From: DASUBV01 sp035763085
GTDB lineage: Bacteria; Actinomycetota; Actinomycetes; Streptosporangiales; Streptosporangiaceae
Assembly: GCA_035763085.1 (NCBI GenBank)
Contig: DASUBV010000394.1
Span: forward strand, 1-64,000
Length of the DNA stretch: 64,000 nucleotides
Reading direction: 5' to 3'
The notes under the pieces were generated by a model. That model had not been told where the DNA came from, did not search any database, and saw only the letters and a program-made list of their open reading frames with translations. Positions 34,498-50,427 of the stretch are shown here, in pieces. The position numbers and the translations under genes are program-made. Position 1 is the first letter of the stretch; every line of letters starts with the position of its first letter.

Positions 34498-35607
34498 GTG
34501 ACAACCTCGGCTGCAGACACCTACTCCGCGCCCGCGCGCGCCGGGGTCGAGGTCCGGCTGGACGGGCTGCGCCGGCGCTACGGGCAGGTCGTGGCCCTGG
34601 ATGGCGTCGACCTGACCCTGCACCCCGGCGAGCTGGTCGCCCTGCTCGGCCCGTCGGGCTGCGGCAAGACCACCACGCTGCGGCTGCTGGCCGGCCTGGA
34701 GGACGCCGACGACGGGCAGATCATCGTCGGCGGGGCGGACATCTCCCGGCTGCCGGCCAGCAAGCGGGACATGGGCATGGTGTTCCAGGCCTACTCCCTG
34801 TTCCCGCACCTGACCGTGGCGCAGAATGTGGCCTTCGGGCTGCGGCTGCGCAAGGTCAGCAAGCAGGACCGGGACCGCCGGGCCCTGGAGATGCTGGAGC
34901 TGGTGGGCCTGTCGGCGCAGGCTGACCGCTACGCCAGCCAGATCTCCGGCGGGCAGCAGCAGCGGGTCGCGCTGGCCCGGGCACTGGCCATCGAGCCGAA
35001 GGTGCTGCTGCTGGACGAGCCGCTGTCGGCGCTGGACGCCAAGGTCCGCAGCCAGCTGCGGGACGAGATCCGCCGGATCCAGCTGGAGGTGGGCATCACG
35101 ACCCTGTTCGTGACCCACGACCAGGAGGAGGCGCTGGCCATCGCCGACCGGGTCGGCGTGATGCAGGACGGGCGCATCGAGCAGCTCGGACCGCCGACGG
35201 AGATCTACTCCCGCCCGGCGTCCTCGTTCGTGGCCGAGTTCGTGGGCCTCACCAACCGGCTCCCCGGCCAGGTCAGCGGCGGTCAGGTCGTGGTGCGCGG
35301 CTGCCAGCTGCCGCTGGTGGACCACAGCGTCGCCGACGGCCCGGTCATCGCGCTGGTCCGCCCCGAGGCCGTGACGGTGTCCGCGGCCGGCGGCGGCGAG
35401 TCCGGCCCGCTGGCCGGGACCGTGATCGCCGTGACGTTCCTCGGCGCGACCAGCCGGGTGACGGTCGACCTGGGCGGCACGACGATCATGGCGCAGCTGC
35501 CCACCGCGGACGCCGCGCAGGTCACCGCCGGGACCCCGGTCACCCTGGCCATCCGCCCCGACCCGGTCCTGGTGTCCGCGGACCCGGCTGTCGCGAGCGA
35601 GGCGTGA
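34498..35607 (+). CDS. ABC transporter ATP-binding protein (importer, with TOBE domain)
   Basis: A 369-residue ATPase: Walker A GPSGCGKT at residues 51-58, signature ISGGQQQRVALARAL near 150, Walker B VLLLDEPLSALDAK near 170, switch His in LFVTHDQEEA, and a C-terminal TOBE-like beta domain (about 245-360) as in MalK/PotA/PhnT-type ATPases. It energises uptake of the ligand bound by the upstream lipoprotein. Start GTG; its TGA overlaps the metallophosphoesterase GTG (GTGA), tying the enzyme to the importer. Confidence 0.92.
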   Translation: MTTSAADTYSAPARAGVEVRLDGLRRRYGQVVALDGVDLTLHPGELVALLGPSGCGKTTTLRLLAGLEDADDGQIIVGGADISRLPASKRDMGMVFQAYSLFPHLTVAQNVAFGLRLRKVSKQDRDRRALEMLELVGLSAQADRYASQISGGQQQRVALARALAIEPKVLLLDEPLSALDAKVRSQLRDEIRRIQLEVGITTLFVTHDQEEALAIADRVGVMQDGRIEQLGPPTEIYSRPASSFVAEFVGLTNRLPGQVSGGQVVVRGCQLPLVDHSVADGPVIALVRPEAVTVSAAGGGESGPLAGTVIAVTFLGATSRVTVDLGGTTIMAQLPTADAAQVTAGTPVTLAIRPDPVLVSADPAVASEA

Positions 35608-37286
35608 GCGGCAGCCACCCGCCGCTGACCAGCCACCGCCGCCTGGGGCCCGGCGCGGTCCGGCGGCAGGGGTCGGCCGCGCCCTACCGCAGCCTGCAGT
35701 ACACGCCGGGCGAGCCGCACCTGGTACGCGAGGACCTGGGCGGCGCCGGTGACCCGCCCGTCCCGGAGGACGGCCGCCGGCCCGGCGGCCGCGCCCGGCC
35801 GCTGGCCAGCCTGGTGCACATCACCGACCTGCAGCTCGCCGACGTCCAGTCGCCGGCCCGGTTTGAGTTCCTCAACCGCCACTACGCCGACCCCCGCTAT
35901 GCCGAGCTGGTGCCGGTTCAGCGGCCGCAGGAGGCACTGACCGCGCATGCCATCGCGGCCACCCTGGCCACCGTCAGCGCCGCCCGCGGCCCGGCCACTG
36001 AGATGGCCGCCCAGCTCGCGGTGACCACCGGTGACGCCATCGACAACACGCAGTGGAACGAGCTGCAGAACTTCCTGGCGCTACTCGACGGCGGGCCGGT
36101 CCGCCCGGACTCCGGCGGCCGGGGGTATGAGGGCGTGCAGGGCCCGGACTGGCCCGATGACATCTTCTGGAAGCCGGACGGCGACGGGGCGGGCGGCCCG
36201 GACATCTTCCGCACCGCCTTCGGCTTCCCGCGCCACCCCGGCCTGCTGGACCGGGCGCTGCGCGAGTTCACCGCCGCCGGCCTGGCGATGCCGTGGCTGT
36301 CGTGCTTCGGCAATCACGAGGCGCTCATCCAGGGCGTCGGGGTCCCGACACCCGGCCTGGCGGCCGCGCTGGTGGGCGGGCGCAAGCCCGCGGGCCTGGC
36401 CGAGAACTTCGACCACGACCGGGCGGTGGCGCTGTTCACCCGGCACCCCGAGGCCTACCTGGCCGGCCCGCTGCGCACCGTCACCGCCGATCCTGACCGG
36501 CGGACCATCACGCGGCAGGAGTTCGTGGCGGCGCACTTCCGCCCCGGCGCGCGCCCGGCCGGGCACGGCTTCACCGAGCGCAACCGCCTCGACGGCACCG
36601 CGTACTACGTGCACGACACCCCCGCGGTCCGGTTCATCGCGCTGGACACCAACTGCCTGTCCGGCGGCGCTGACGGGTGCCTGGACCACGACCAGGCGCG
36701 CTGGCTGGCCGAGCGGCTGGCCGAGGTCCACTCGGCCCATCGCGCGCCCGACGGGAGCACGGTGCGCAGCAGTCACGACGACCGGCTGGTCGTGCTGTTC
36801 TCGCACCACGGCACCGACACCCTGGCCGGCACGCAGGGCGGCCACGCCGGGCCGGGCGGGCAGCCGATGCTCGGCGGCCGCGAGCTGACCGCGCTGCTGC
36901 ACCGGTTCCCCAACGTGGTGCTGTGGCTGAACGGGCACACCCACCTCAACGCCGTCCGCGCCCGGCCCGCCCCCGGCGGCGCGGCCGGCGGGTTCTGGGA
37001 GGTCACCACCTGCGCGGTCATCGACTGGCCGTGCCAGACCCGGCTGGTCGAGCTGACCGACTGCGGCGATTACCTGTCGGTCGTGTGCACGATGCTCGAC
37101 CACGACACCCCGGCCATGGTGACCGCGACCCAGACCAGCGCGGAGATCGCCTCGCTGCACCGTGAGCTGGCTGCCAACGTGCCCGCCGGCGGCGCGGATT
37201 CCGGCCGGGCCGGCACGGCGGCCGACCGCAACGTGGACCTGCGGATCCGCGCGCCGTTCCCGCTGAGCCGGCTGCCGGGCGCCTGA
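35604..37286 (+). CDS. Metallophosphoesterase (TIGR03767-like)
   Basis: A 560-residue calcineurin-like phosphoesterase with long inserts between metal-binding motifs: ITDLQLAD (about residues 71-78), GDAIDN (143-148), GNHE (236-239), FSHHG, and GHTH (444-447). These give the binuclear-metal site for hydrolysis of a phosphomonoester or diester. It resembles the actinobacterial TIGR03767 family, many of which carry a Tat signal; none is seen here, since the N-terminus has no hydrophobic segment, so it is probably cytoplasmic. Overlap with the importer ATPase suggests it acts on the imported compound. Confidence 0.85.
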   Translation: MSGSHPPLTSHRRLGPGAVRRQGSAAPYRSLQYTPGEPHLVREDLGGAGDPPVPEDGRRPGGRARPLASLVHITDLQLADVQSPARFEFLNRHYADPRYAELVPVQRPQEALTAHAIAATLATVSAARGPATEMAAQLAVTTGDAIDNTQWNELQNFLALLDGGPVRPDSGGRGYEGVQGPDWPDDIFWKPDGDGAGGPDIFRTAFGFPRHPGLLDRALREFTAAGLAMPWLSCFGNHEALIQGVGVPTPGLAAALVGGRKPAGLAENFDHDRAVALFTRHPEAYLAGPLRTVTADPDRRTITRQEFVAAHFRPGARPAGHGFTERNRLDGTAYYVHDTPAVRFIALDTNCLSGGADGCLDHDQARWLAERLAEVHSAHRAPDGSTVRSSHDDRLVVLFSHHGTDTLAGTQGGHAGPGGQPMLGGRELTALLHRFPNVVLWLNGHTHLNAVRARPAPGGAAGGFWEVTTCAVIDWPCQTRLVELTDCGDYLSVVCTMLDHDTPAMVTATQTSAEIASLHRELAANVPAGGADSGRAGTAADRNVDLRIRAPFPLSRLPGA

Positions 37287-37298
37287 GCCGGCCGGTGC

Positions 37299-37330
37299 CC
37301 TCGCCGGCCGGCGAGGCGGGCCTGCCCGCC
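37299..37330. terminator. Bidirectional hairpins between convergent genes
   Basis: A perfect 18-bp palindrome (37299-37316, CCTCGCCGG and its complement) partly overlaps a second stem GGCGGGC/GCCCGCC (37315-37330). They lie between the metallophosphoesterase and the convergent TIGR03085-like gene. No T-tract. Confidence 0.5.
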
Positions 37331-37340
37331 GCCTGACCCG

Positions 37341-37994
37341 CTAGTGCCGCCAGCCGGCCGCGGCCAGCGCGGCCACGTCCGGGTCGCTGCCCTCCAGCCG
37401 TACCCGGGCCGCGGCGGCCCGGCCGAAGGCCCACATCGTCAGCTCGGCGGGCGTGCCGGTGACCGTGACCATCGGTGCGCGGGCCTTGGCCGTGATCCGC
37501 AGCGGCGCGTCGCCTTCCTGCCACGCGTCCGCATCGCGGGCGAACTCCACGCCCACCGGCGCCCGGCGCAGCATCAGCCGGGCCAGCCGCAGCCGCTGCC
37601 ACAGCAGGTCGGACAGGCCCGGACTCAGCTCGCGCGGCTCCCAGCGGGGCTGCGCGCGGCGGATGTCCTCATGGTGGACGAAGTACTCCACCGTGTTGCC
37701 GCGCTCATCGGCGCCGGGCAGGGCGAACAGTGACAGCCGGGGCGGCCCGGTGCGGATCTGCTCGACCAGCCCGGCGTAGGAGTTCCGGGCAGCGTAGCGG
37801 CCCTGCACCCGGCGGGTGTAGCCGGCCAGCGGGCCGCCGAGCACGCCGAGGCCGGCGTCCGGGCGGCGCTCGCGCATCACCAGGTGCGCGGCCAGGTCCA
37901 GGGTCTTCCAGCCCGCGCACAGGGTCGGCTGATCCGGGCCGAGTTTCGTCAGCAGGTCCGCCACGGCCAGGCGCTCTTCTCGGGCATATGTCAC
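37341..37994 (-). CDS. TIGR03085-like metal-binding protein (DinB/mycothiol-enzyme fold)
   Basis: A 217-residue protein of the mycothiol-dependent maleylpyruvate isomerase-like superfamily. The N-terminal DinB-type four-helix domain has LDLAAHLVMRERRPDAGLG (H37, E42 region) and VEYFVHHEDIRRAQP, which supply metal ligands; a small alpha/beta C-terminal domain (about 150-215) follows. Function is unknown beyond likely metal and thiol binding. GTG at 37994 lies 6 nt after a TAGGAT box, with no Shine-Dalgarno. Second DinB-fold gene in the window. Confidence 0.87.
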   Translation of the reverse strand: MTYAREERLAVADLLTKLGPDQPTLCAGWKTLDLAAHLVMRERRPDAGLGVLGGPLAGYTRRVQGRYAARNSYAGLVEQIRTGPPRLSLFALPGADERGNTVEYFVHHEDIRRAQPRWEPRELSPGLSDLLWQRLRLARLMLRRAPVGVEFARDADAWQEGDAPLRITAKARAPMVTVTGTPAELTMWAFGRAAAARVRLEGSDPDVAALAAAGWRH

Positions 37995-38000
37995 CCGCAG

Positions 38001-38006
38001 ATCCTA
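38001..38006 (-). promoter_or_regulatory. -10 box for leaderless TIGR03085-like gene
   Basis: Minus-strand TAGGAT ends exactly 6 nt before the GTG start, so transcription would begin at or next to the start codon. Confidence 0.5.
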
Positions 38007-38258
38007 GGTGACACGGCGTCCGCCGCCCCAGGCCCAGGATGCATTTCGTAACAGTGCCGGAACCTCCGCCGCACCGAGCGGGCAGGCACAGCGACCCGAC
38101 GGGATGCCGGCGCCGCCTGGACTGAGGAGCTTGCGACGAAGGACGGCAGCGCCACCCGGGCGTCCCGCCGGCTCGCGGGCTAGCACCGCGCGCTACCGTT
38201 CTACCTGGGGCAGCGGCCGCCGGCGGCCGCCAGCCAGCCCTGCTGCAGGAGGAGAGCC

Positions 38259-39104
38259 ATGACCAGCGGCATGCCCGCGACCGGCCCGGTGCCCGCGCGG
38301 CCCGGCCGGGGCCCGCGGCGGCTGCGCGCGCTGTCGCCGCGCCAGGAGCTCACGGCGCTGCTGCTGCTGGGCGCGGCCGGGGCCGGGCTGGTGTTCCTGG
38401 CCACCCGGCAGGGCTGGGCCCAGGTCCGCACCGACGTGCCCGCCCCGCTGCCCGACAGCGTCGTGACGGTCACCGGCCAGAGCCTGGTGCCGTTCGCCGG
38501 CGCGCTGGCGTTCGCCGCGCTGGCCACGCTGGGGGCCGTGCTGGCCACCCGGCGGCTGGCCCGCCGGGTGAGCGGGGTGCTGCTGGCCGCGCTCGGCGCG
38601 GGCATCGCGGCCGCCGTGGCCGGCGGCGTCTCTGCCCCGGCGGCGCTGGCCGCCGCGGCGACAAGCACGAGCCCGGCCGCCGGATCGGGTGCCGGCACCG
38701 GGGCGGGATCGGTCACCGGCGGCCCGGCCCAGGGCGCGTCCGCCGTCCCGCAGGTGGCCGGGTTCCACCCGCATGCGGTGCTGACCGCCGGCGGCTGGCA
38801 GGCGCTGGCGATCGCCGGCACGCTGGCGATCATGGCTGCCGGGGTGCTGGTGGCCTGGCGCGCCGCGCGGCTGCCGGTGATGTCCAGCCGCTACGACGCC
38901 CCCGCCGCGAGCGGGCCCGCCCGCCCGGCCGGCGGGCAGCCGCCGGTGCCCGGCGCGGCGGCGCGGCCCGCCGGGCGGACGACGGCGCCGCCGCGGTCCG
39001 GTGCGCCGGGCCGGGCGCACCCGGCTGACTCGGCCAGCATGTGGGAATCACTGAGCCGCGGCGAGGATCCCACCGCCGCCGGCCAGCCGGCTGAGCGGCG
39101 ATGA
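38259..39104 (+). CDS. Trp-region membrane protein (TIGR02234 family)
   Basis: A 281-residue membrane protein found beside trp genes in actinobacteria. Segments: ELTALLLLGAAGAGLVFLA followed by the family motif TRQGWAQVRTD; two further membrane segments with TLGAVLATRRLARR between them; and LAIAGTLAIMAAGVLVAW followed by LPVMSSRYDAP. A disordered Pro/Ala/Arg tail ends it. The role is unknown; the constant link to trp genes suggests a part in tryptophan metabolism or transport. A strong AGGAGG precedes the ATG. trpE, which often lies just upstream in relatives, is absent here. Confidence 0.87.
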   Translation: MTSGMPATGPVPARPGRGPRRLRALSPRQELTALLLLGAAGAGLVFLATRQGWAQVRTDVPAPLPDSVVTVTGQSLVPFAGALAFAALATLGAVLATRRLARRVSGVLLAALGAGIAAAVAGGVSAPAALAAAATSTSPAAGSGAGTGAGSVTGGPAQGASAVPQVAGFHPHAVLTAGGWQALAIAGTLAIMAAGVLVAWRAARLPVMSSRYDAPAASGPARPAGGQPPVPGAAARPAGRTTAPPRSGAPGRAHPADSASMWESLSRGEDPTAAGQPAERR

Positions 39105-39547
39105 CGAGAGCAGGGCCGCAGGCCGGCCCGCCGCGGCCGGCCGGCGCGGCGCCGGGCCGGCCGCCGGACCTGATCGCGCTGGTTCGCCGGCTCCTCGTCG
39201 CCCAGGCTGCGATGACCGTCGTGCTGAGCCTGGCCTTTCCCGGCGGCGTGGCCTGGCTGGCCCTGGGCATGGTCATGGCCGCCGTCCTGACGGGACTGGC
39301 CAGCCTGGCGCGGGCCGGCACGCACGCCGCGTGGGTGGCCGCGGTCACGGTGGAAGCCTGCTGCCTGGCGGCGGGCCTGGCCCGGCTGGTGGCGGCTCGC
39401 TATCTCGGCGGCACCCTGCTGGCCATCATTACGCTGGGCGCGCTGGCGCACCCGGCGGTGAGCCGCGCGTTCAGCGCGCGGCGCGGCGCGCCGGGGGAGA
39501 CCCGGCTGGCCGAGCCGGCCGTGCCGCAGAACGCCGGCGGGAGCTGA
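39101..39547 (+). CDS. Small membrane protein of the trp region (hypothetical)
   Basis: A 148-residue protein with four predicted membrane segments (about residues 26-46, 48-66, 72-92, 98-118) between polar termini. The ATGA overlap with the TIGR02234 gene implies co-translation. Members of similar size lie between the TIGR02234 gene and trpC in other actinomycetes. No function can be assigned. Confidence 0.72.
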   Translation: MTRAGPQAGPPRPAGAAPGRPPDLIALVRRLLVAQAAMTVVLSLAFPGGVAWLALGMVMAAVLTGLASLARAGTHAAWVAAVTVEACCLAAGLARLVAARYLGGTLLAIITLGALAHPAVSRAFSARRGAPGETRLAEPAVPQNAGGS

Positions 39548-39849
39548 AGCCGCCGCGAGGCACAGCCGCCGGCGGCTGCACTGCTGTCAGCGGGCCCGGG
39601 GTTCCCTGAGCGGCCGGGGCCGGCACCTGACCGGGCGGGCTGGCACCGCGCAGTCCGTTACTGATGGCGTCGGCGCGCCGACGGCCCGCGTTCTGCTGGC
39701 GCGCCGTCCGGCCCGCGCCGGCCTGGCCCGGCCCGGCCGCCCCGGTCCGCCCCGGCCGGCCCTGGCATGGGGGCTCCGCGAGCGGGCTGCGACGCTCTCG
39801 CTACGATTTGGTCGCAAGGCATCCGCATCCAAGGGGGCGGCAGAACCGC
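39548..39849 (+). other. trpC upstream region (302 bp, no gene)
   Basis: Contains a perfect 16-bp palindrome (CAGCCGCC and complement, 39563-39578), a GC-rich stretch, and a TACGAT -10-like box at 39802-39807 that would give a ~36-nt leader before the trpC GTG. A Trp-rich frame (39664 onward) is in phase with trpC but has no adjacent Trp codons, so an attenuator peptide is not supported. Confidence 0.5.
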
Positions 39850-40721
39850 GTGAGCGTGCTCGACGACATCCTCGAGGATGTGCGCAGCGACCTTGCAGAG
39901 CGTCAGCAGCTGACACCGCTGGACCGGCTGAAAGAGGCAGCCAGCCGGGCACCGTCGCCCCGCGATGTGCTGACCGCGCTGGGCGGCGATGAGGTGTCCG
40001 TCATCGCCGAGGTCAAGCGGGCCAGCCCGTCCAAGGGGGCGCTGGCCGCGATCGCCGACCCGGCCGGCCTGGCCGCCGACTACGAGGCCGGCGGCGCGCG
40101 CGTCATCAGCATCCTGACCGAGAAGCGGCGCTTCGGCGGCAGCCTGCAGGACCTGGCCGCCGTCCGCGAGGTCGTGAACATCCCGGTGCTGCGCAAGGAC
40201 TTCGTGGTCAGCTCCTACCAGCTGTGGGAAGCCCGGGCCTTCGGCGCTGACCTGGCCCTGCTGATCGTCGCCGCGCTGAGCCAGAACGCGCTGGTGTCGC
40301 TGGTCGAGCGCGCCGAGTCGATTGGCCTGATGCCGCTGGTCGAGGTGCATACCGGCGAGGAGCTGGACCGCGCGCTGGAGGCCGGCGCGAAAGTCATCGG
40401 CGTCAACGCGCGCAACCTGGCCACCCTGGAAGTCGACCGCACGATCTTCGCCGAGCTCGCGCCGCGCATCCCCGGCGGCATCATCAAGATTGCCGAGTCC
40501 GGGGTGCGCGGTCCGCATGACCTGCTGGCCTATGCGGCGGCCGGCGCCGACGCGGTGCTGGTCGGCGAGAGCCTGGTGACCGGACGCGACCCGCGCACGG
40601 CCGTCGCCGACCTGGTCACCGCCGGCCAGCATCCGGCGCTGCGCGGCGACCGCGGCGCGACCGGCCGCCGCCCCGGCTCGCGAGCCGCGGGCCGCACCGA
40701 CGATCCGAAGCAGGACGAGCA

Positions 40722-40725
<4 letters not shown>
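39850..40725 (+). CDS. trpC: Indole-3-glycerol phosphate synthase
   Basis: A 291-residue TIM-barrel enzyme that closes the indole ring in tryptophan synthesis. Hallmarks are SVIAEVKRASPSKG (catalytic Glu and Lys), VLRKDFVVSSYQLWEARAFG, LLIVAAL, MPLVEVHTGEEL, GVNARNL and IAESGV. The C-terminal ~25 residues are an extra Arg/Gly-rich tail. The GTG at 39850 matches family N-termini (SVLDDILEDVR) and has a G-rich Shine-Dalgarno; the frame is open to 39664 but looks non-coding. Its stop overlaps trpB by 4 bases. Confidence 0.95.
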
Positions 40726-42052
<1,327 letters not shown>

Positions 42053-42056
<4 letters not shown>

Positions 42057-42883
42057 GCGCGGTCAGCGAGGCCTTCGGGAAGGCGCGGTCGCAGAACCGG
42101 GCCGCCGTCGTCGGCTACCTGCCGGCCGGCTTCCCGTCGGTCGGCGGCGCCATCGCGGCGGCGACGGCGATCGCCCGGGCCGGCTGCGACGTGGTGGAGA
42201 TCGGCCTGCCCTACTCCGACCCGCTGATGGACGGCCCGGTCATCCAGGAGGCCGTGCACCAGGCGCTGACCGGCGGGGTGCGGGTAGCCGACGTGCTGAC
42301 CACGGTGGAGGCGGTGGCCAGCGCCGGCGTCCCGGTCCTGGTGATGACCTACTGGAATCCGGTCGACCACTACGGCGTCGCCGCCTTCGCCCGCGACCTG
42401 GCCGCGGCCGGCGGCTCGGGGCTGATCACTCCCGACCTCACCCCGGAGGAGGCCGGCCCGTGGCTGGCCGCTTCCGACGATCATGACCTGGACCGGGTGT
42501 TCCTGGTAGCGCCCAGCTCGCCGCCGGAGCGGCTGGAGCTGATCAGCCGGGCCTGCCGCGGGTTCGTCTACGCCGCCTCGCTGATGGGCATCACCGGGGC
42601 CAGGGATGCCGTCAGCAGCGAGGCCGAGGGCCTGGTCAGCCGGGTTCGCGAGCACACCAGCCTGCCCGTCGCGGTCGGCCTGGGCGTCCGGGACGGAGCG
42701 CAGGCCCGCCAGGTGGCCGGCTTCGCCGACGGGGTCATCGTGGGCTCGGCATTCATCCAGCGGCTGCTGGCCGCGCCCGGCCCGGATGAGGGCCTGGCCG
42801 CGGTCGCGAGCCTGGCCGCCGAGCTGGCGGCCGGCGCCCGCGGGGCCGCCGGGCCGCCGCTGGAGACGGCCGGGGCTCGCTGA
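42053..42883 (+). CDS. trpA: Tryptophan synthase alpha chain
   Basis: A 276-residue TIM barrel that cleaves indole-3-glycerol phosphate and channels indole to TrpB. Catalytic residues E49 (VVEIGLPYSDP) and D60 (DPLMDGPVIQ) fall at the canonical positions when the ATG at 42053 is used, which supports that start. ATGA overlap with trpB. The gene is last in its operon; a separate promoter for gltB follows within 45 bases. Confidence 0.96.
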
Positions 42884-42923
42884 CGGCCTGCTGCCGCCCG
42901 GCCCCCGCGCCGGAAATGTCTGG

Positions 42924-42951
42924 TTAACACCCGGGCGTGCCTGGCTATAAT
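42924..42951 (+). promoter_or_regulatory. gltB promoter
   Basis: TTAACA (42924-42929) and a consensus TATAAT (42946-42951) are separated by 16 bp. A perfect -10 is rare in such GC-rich DNA. The transcript would start near 42958 and carry a leader of about 165-195 nt. Confidence 0.72.
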
Positions 42952-42954
42952 GAT

Positions 42955-42970
42955 GAAACTTTCGGGTAAC
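42955..42970 (+). promoter_or_regulatory. GlnR-like box
   Basis: GAAAC-N6-GTAAC matches the actinobacterial GlnR half-site pattern (GTNAC/GAAAC with 6-bp spacers) and sits over the predicted gltB transcription start. Only two of the four possible half-sites are good. Confidence 0.35.
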
Positions 42971-42974
42971 TAGT

Positions 42975-43090
42975 CCAGACGGGTCAGGCACCTAGCCCAT
43001 CTGGCCAGGTTCTGTCAGCTAGCCAAGGCGGCTAGCGCGCACGGCCCCGGACCGCTGCCCAGCAGCGATAACTGCATCACCTGCCGGCAG
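42975..43090 (+). promoter_or_regulatory. Structured gltB 5' leader (candidate cis-regulatory RNA)
   Basis: Within the predicted untranslated leader are consecutive stems: CCAGAcGGG with CCCaTCTGG (42975-43004, one mismatch), GCTAGCC/GGCTAGC with a 5-nt loop (43018-43036), CGCTGC/GCAGCG with a 3-nt loop (43053-43067), and the palindrome CTGCCGGCAG (43081-43090). No known riboswitch class was recognised. Confidence 0.45.
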
Positions 43091-43151
43091 GGCCAATGTC
43101 GTCCCGCCCCCACCTGAAGTTCTGATGGCGGACGAGACGACTGGAGCGTTG

Positions 43152-47723
<4,572 letters not shown>

Positions 47724-47732
47724 GGAGGCGGC

Positions 47733-49232
<1,500 letters not shown>

Positions 49233-49301
49233 CGGGGCGCCACCGGGGGGCCACGGCCCGGCCGGCCGCGCAAACTGGCCGAACCACGCACCGGGCGCGG
49301 G

Positions 49302-49307
49302 TAACGT
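49302..49307 (+). promoter_or_regulatory. -10 box close to the lgt start
   Basis: TAACGT ends 8 nt before the lgt ATG, and no Shine-Dalgarno is visible, suggesting a leaderless transcript. Confidence 0.4.
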
Positions 49308-49315
49308 CACAGATC

Positions 49316-50212
49316 ATGTCGGTGGCCTACCTGCCCAGCCCCGCGCGCGGCGTCTGGCACCTCGGACCGCTGCCGGTCCGGGCCTACGCGCTGTGCGCGA
49401 TCGCGGGCGTGATCGTCGCGCTGTGGCTGACCGACCGCCGGTACCGGCGGATGGGCGGGCCGCAGGGCATGATCTGGGACGTGGCCACGGTCGCGGTGCC
49501 GGCCGGGCTCATCGGCGCCCGCGCCTACACCGTGCTGACCGGCTTCGGCTCTTACTTCGGCCCCGGCCGCGACTGGGTCTCGGTGTTCCGGATCTGGGAC
49601 GGCGGGCTGGGCCTGGCCGGCCTGTTCGCCGCGGCCGCGCTCGGCGCCTGGGCCTACTGCCGCCGCTACCGGTACGCGCTGACCCCGATGGCGCTGGCCG
49701 CCGCGCCGGCGCTGGCCGTCGGCCAGGCCGTCGCGAGCTGGGGGAACTGGTTTAACCAGCGGATGTACGGAGCGCCGTCGACGCTGCCGTGGGCGGTGGC
49801 GATCGGGCCCGAGCGCCGCGCCAACGGCTACGAGAGCTTTTCCACCTTCCAGCCGGTGTTCTTGTATGAGTCGCTGTGGGACCTGATCGTCGCGGCCGCG
49901 GTCATCTACGCCATCCGGCGGTTCTCGCTGACCGGCGACCGCGCGTTCGCGCTGTACGCCGGGCTGTACGCGGTGGGCCGGCTGGCGGCCGAGATGCTCC
50001 GCATCGACTACTCGCCGAGGCTGCTCGGATCGCGCGTCGCCGAGCTGGAGATGCTGGTGATCGCGCTGGCGGCTGTGGCCTACCTGGCCATCTCGCGGGC
50101 CCGCCGGAGCCGCCCGGCGGCCGCGGGCCAGGGCGCGGTGCCCGAGCTGGCAGCGGGAGACGGCGCGCCGGGGCCGCCCGCGGCCGCGGGCGCCGACGGG
50201 ATCCCCGGATAA
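49316..50212 (+). CDS. lgt: Prolipoprotein diacylglyceryl transferase
   Basis: A 298-residue membrane enzyme that transfers diacylglycerol from phosphatidylglycerol to the lipobox cysteine, the step before LspA. Segments match the family: FRIWDGGLGLAGLFAAA, GNWFNQRMYGAPSTLPWAV (the Lgt signature with the catalytic region), TFQPVFLYESLWDL and YAVGRLAAEMLRIDYS. Seven membrane segments are expected. The ATG at 49316 gives the normal N-terminus; the frame is open far upstream only because it reads through gltD out of frame. Ends with an Ala/Gly/Pro-rich tail. Confidence 0.94.
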   Translation: MSVAYLPSPARGVWHLGPLPVRAYALCAIAGVIVALWLTDRRYRRMGGPQGMIWDVATVAVPAGLIGARAYTVLTGFGSYFGPGRDWVSVFRIWDGGLGLAGLFAAAALGAWAYCRRYRYALTPMALAAAPALAVGQAVASWGNWFNQRMYGAPSTLPWAVAIGPERRANGYESFSTFQPVFLYESLWDLIVAAAVIYAIRRFSLTGDRAFALYAGLYAVGRLAAEMLRIDYSPRLLGSRVAELEMLVIALAAVAYLAISRARRSRPAAAGQGAVPELAAGDGAPGPPAAAGADGIPG

Positions 50213-50427
50213 GTGAACGAATGCGGACGTGCCGGGTAACGGCACCTTCACGGCCGTCAAAACTTCGGCGCAACTCTCGGCCATGCGCCCGCCGGCCCCG
50301 GCGCAGAGCCCATAGCCTGGCCTGACATTCGCCGGATGAGCCTGCCCCGCCGGGCCCGGCACTCACGCTGGCCGGCGTGCCCGCGCCCGCGTGCCAGGAG
50401 ATGGGACTCCAGGGGGAGCAGCCAGTC

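Noticed and set aside
39664..39849. Trp-rich leader peptide for attenuation of trpC
   Set aside because: The frame has scattered Trp codons but no adjacent pair, no Shine-Dalgarno and no terminator/antiterminator pair; it is just the upstream extension of the trpC frame.
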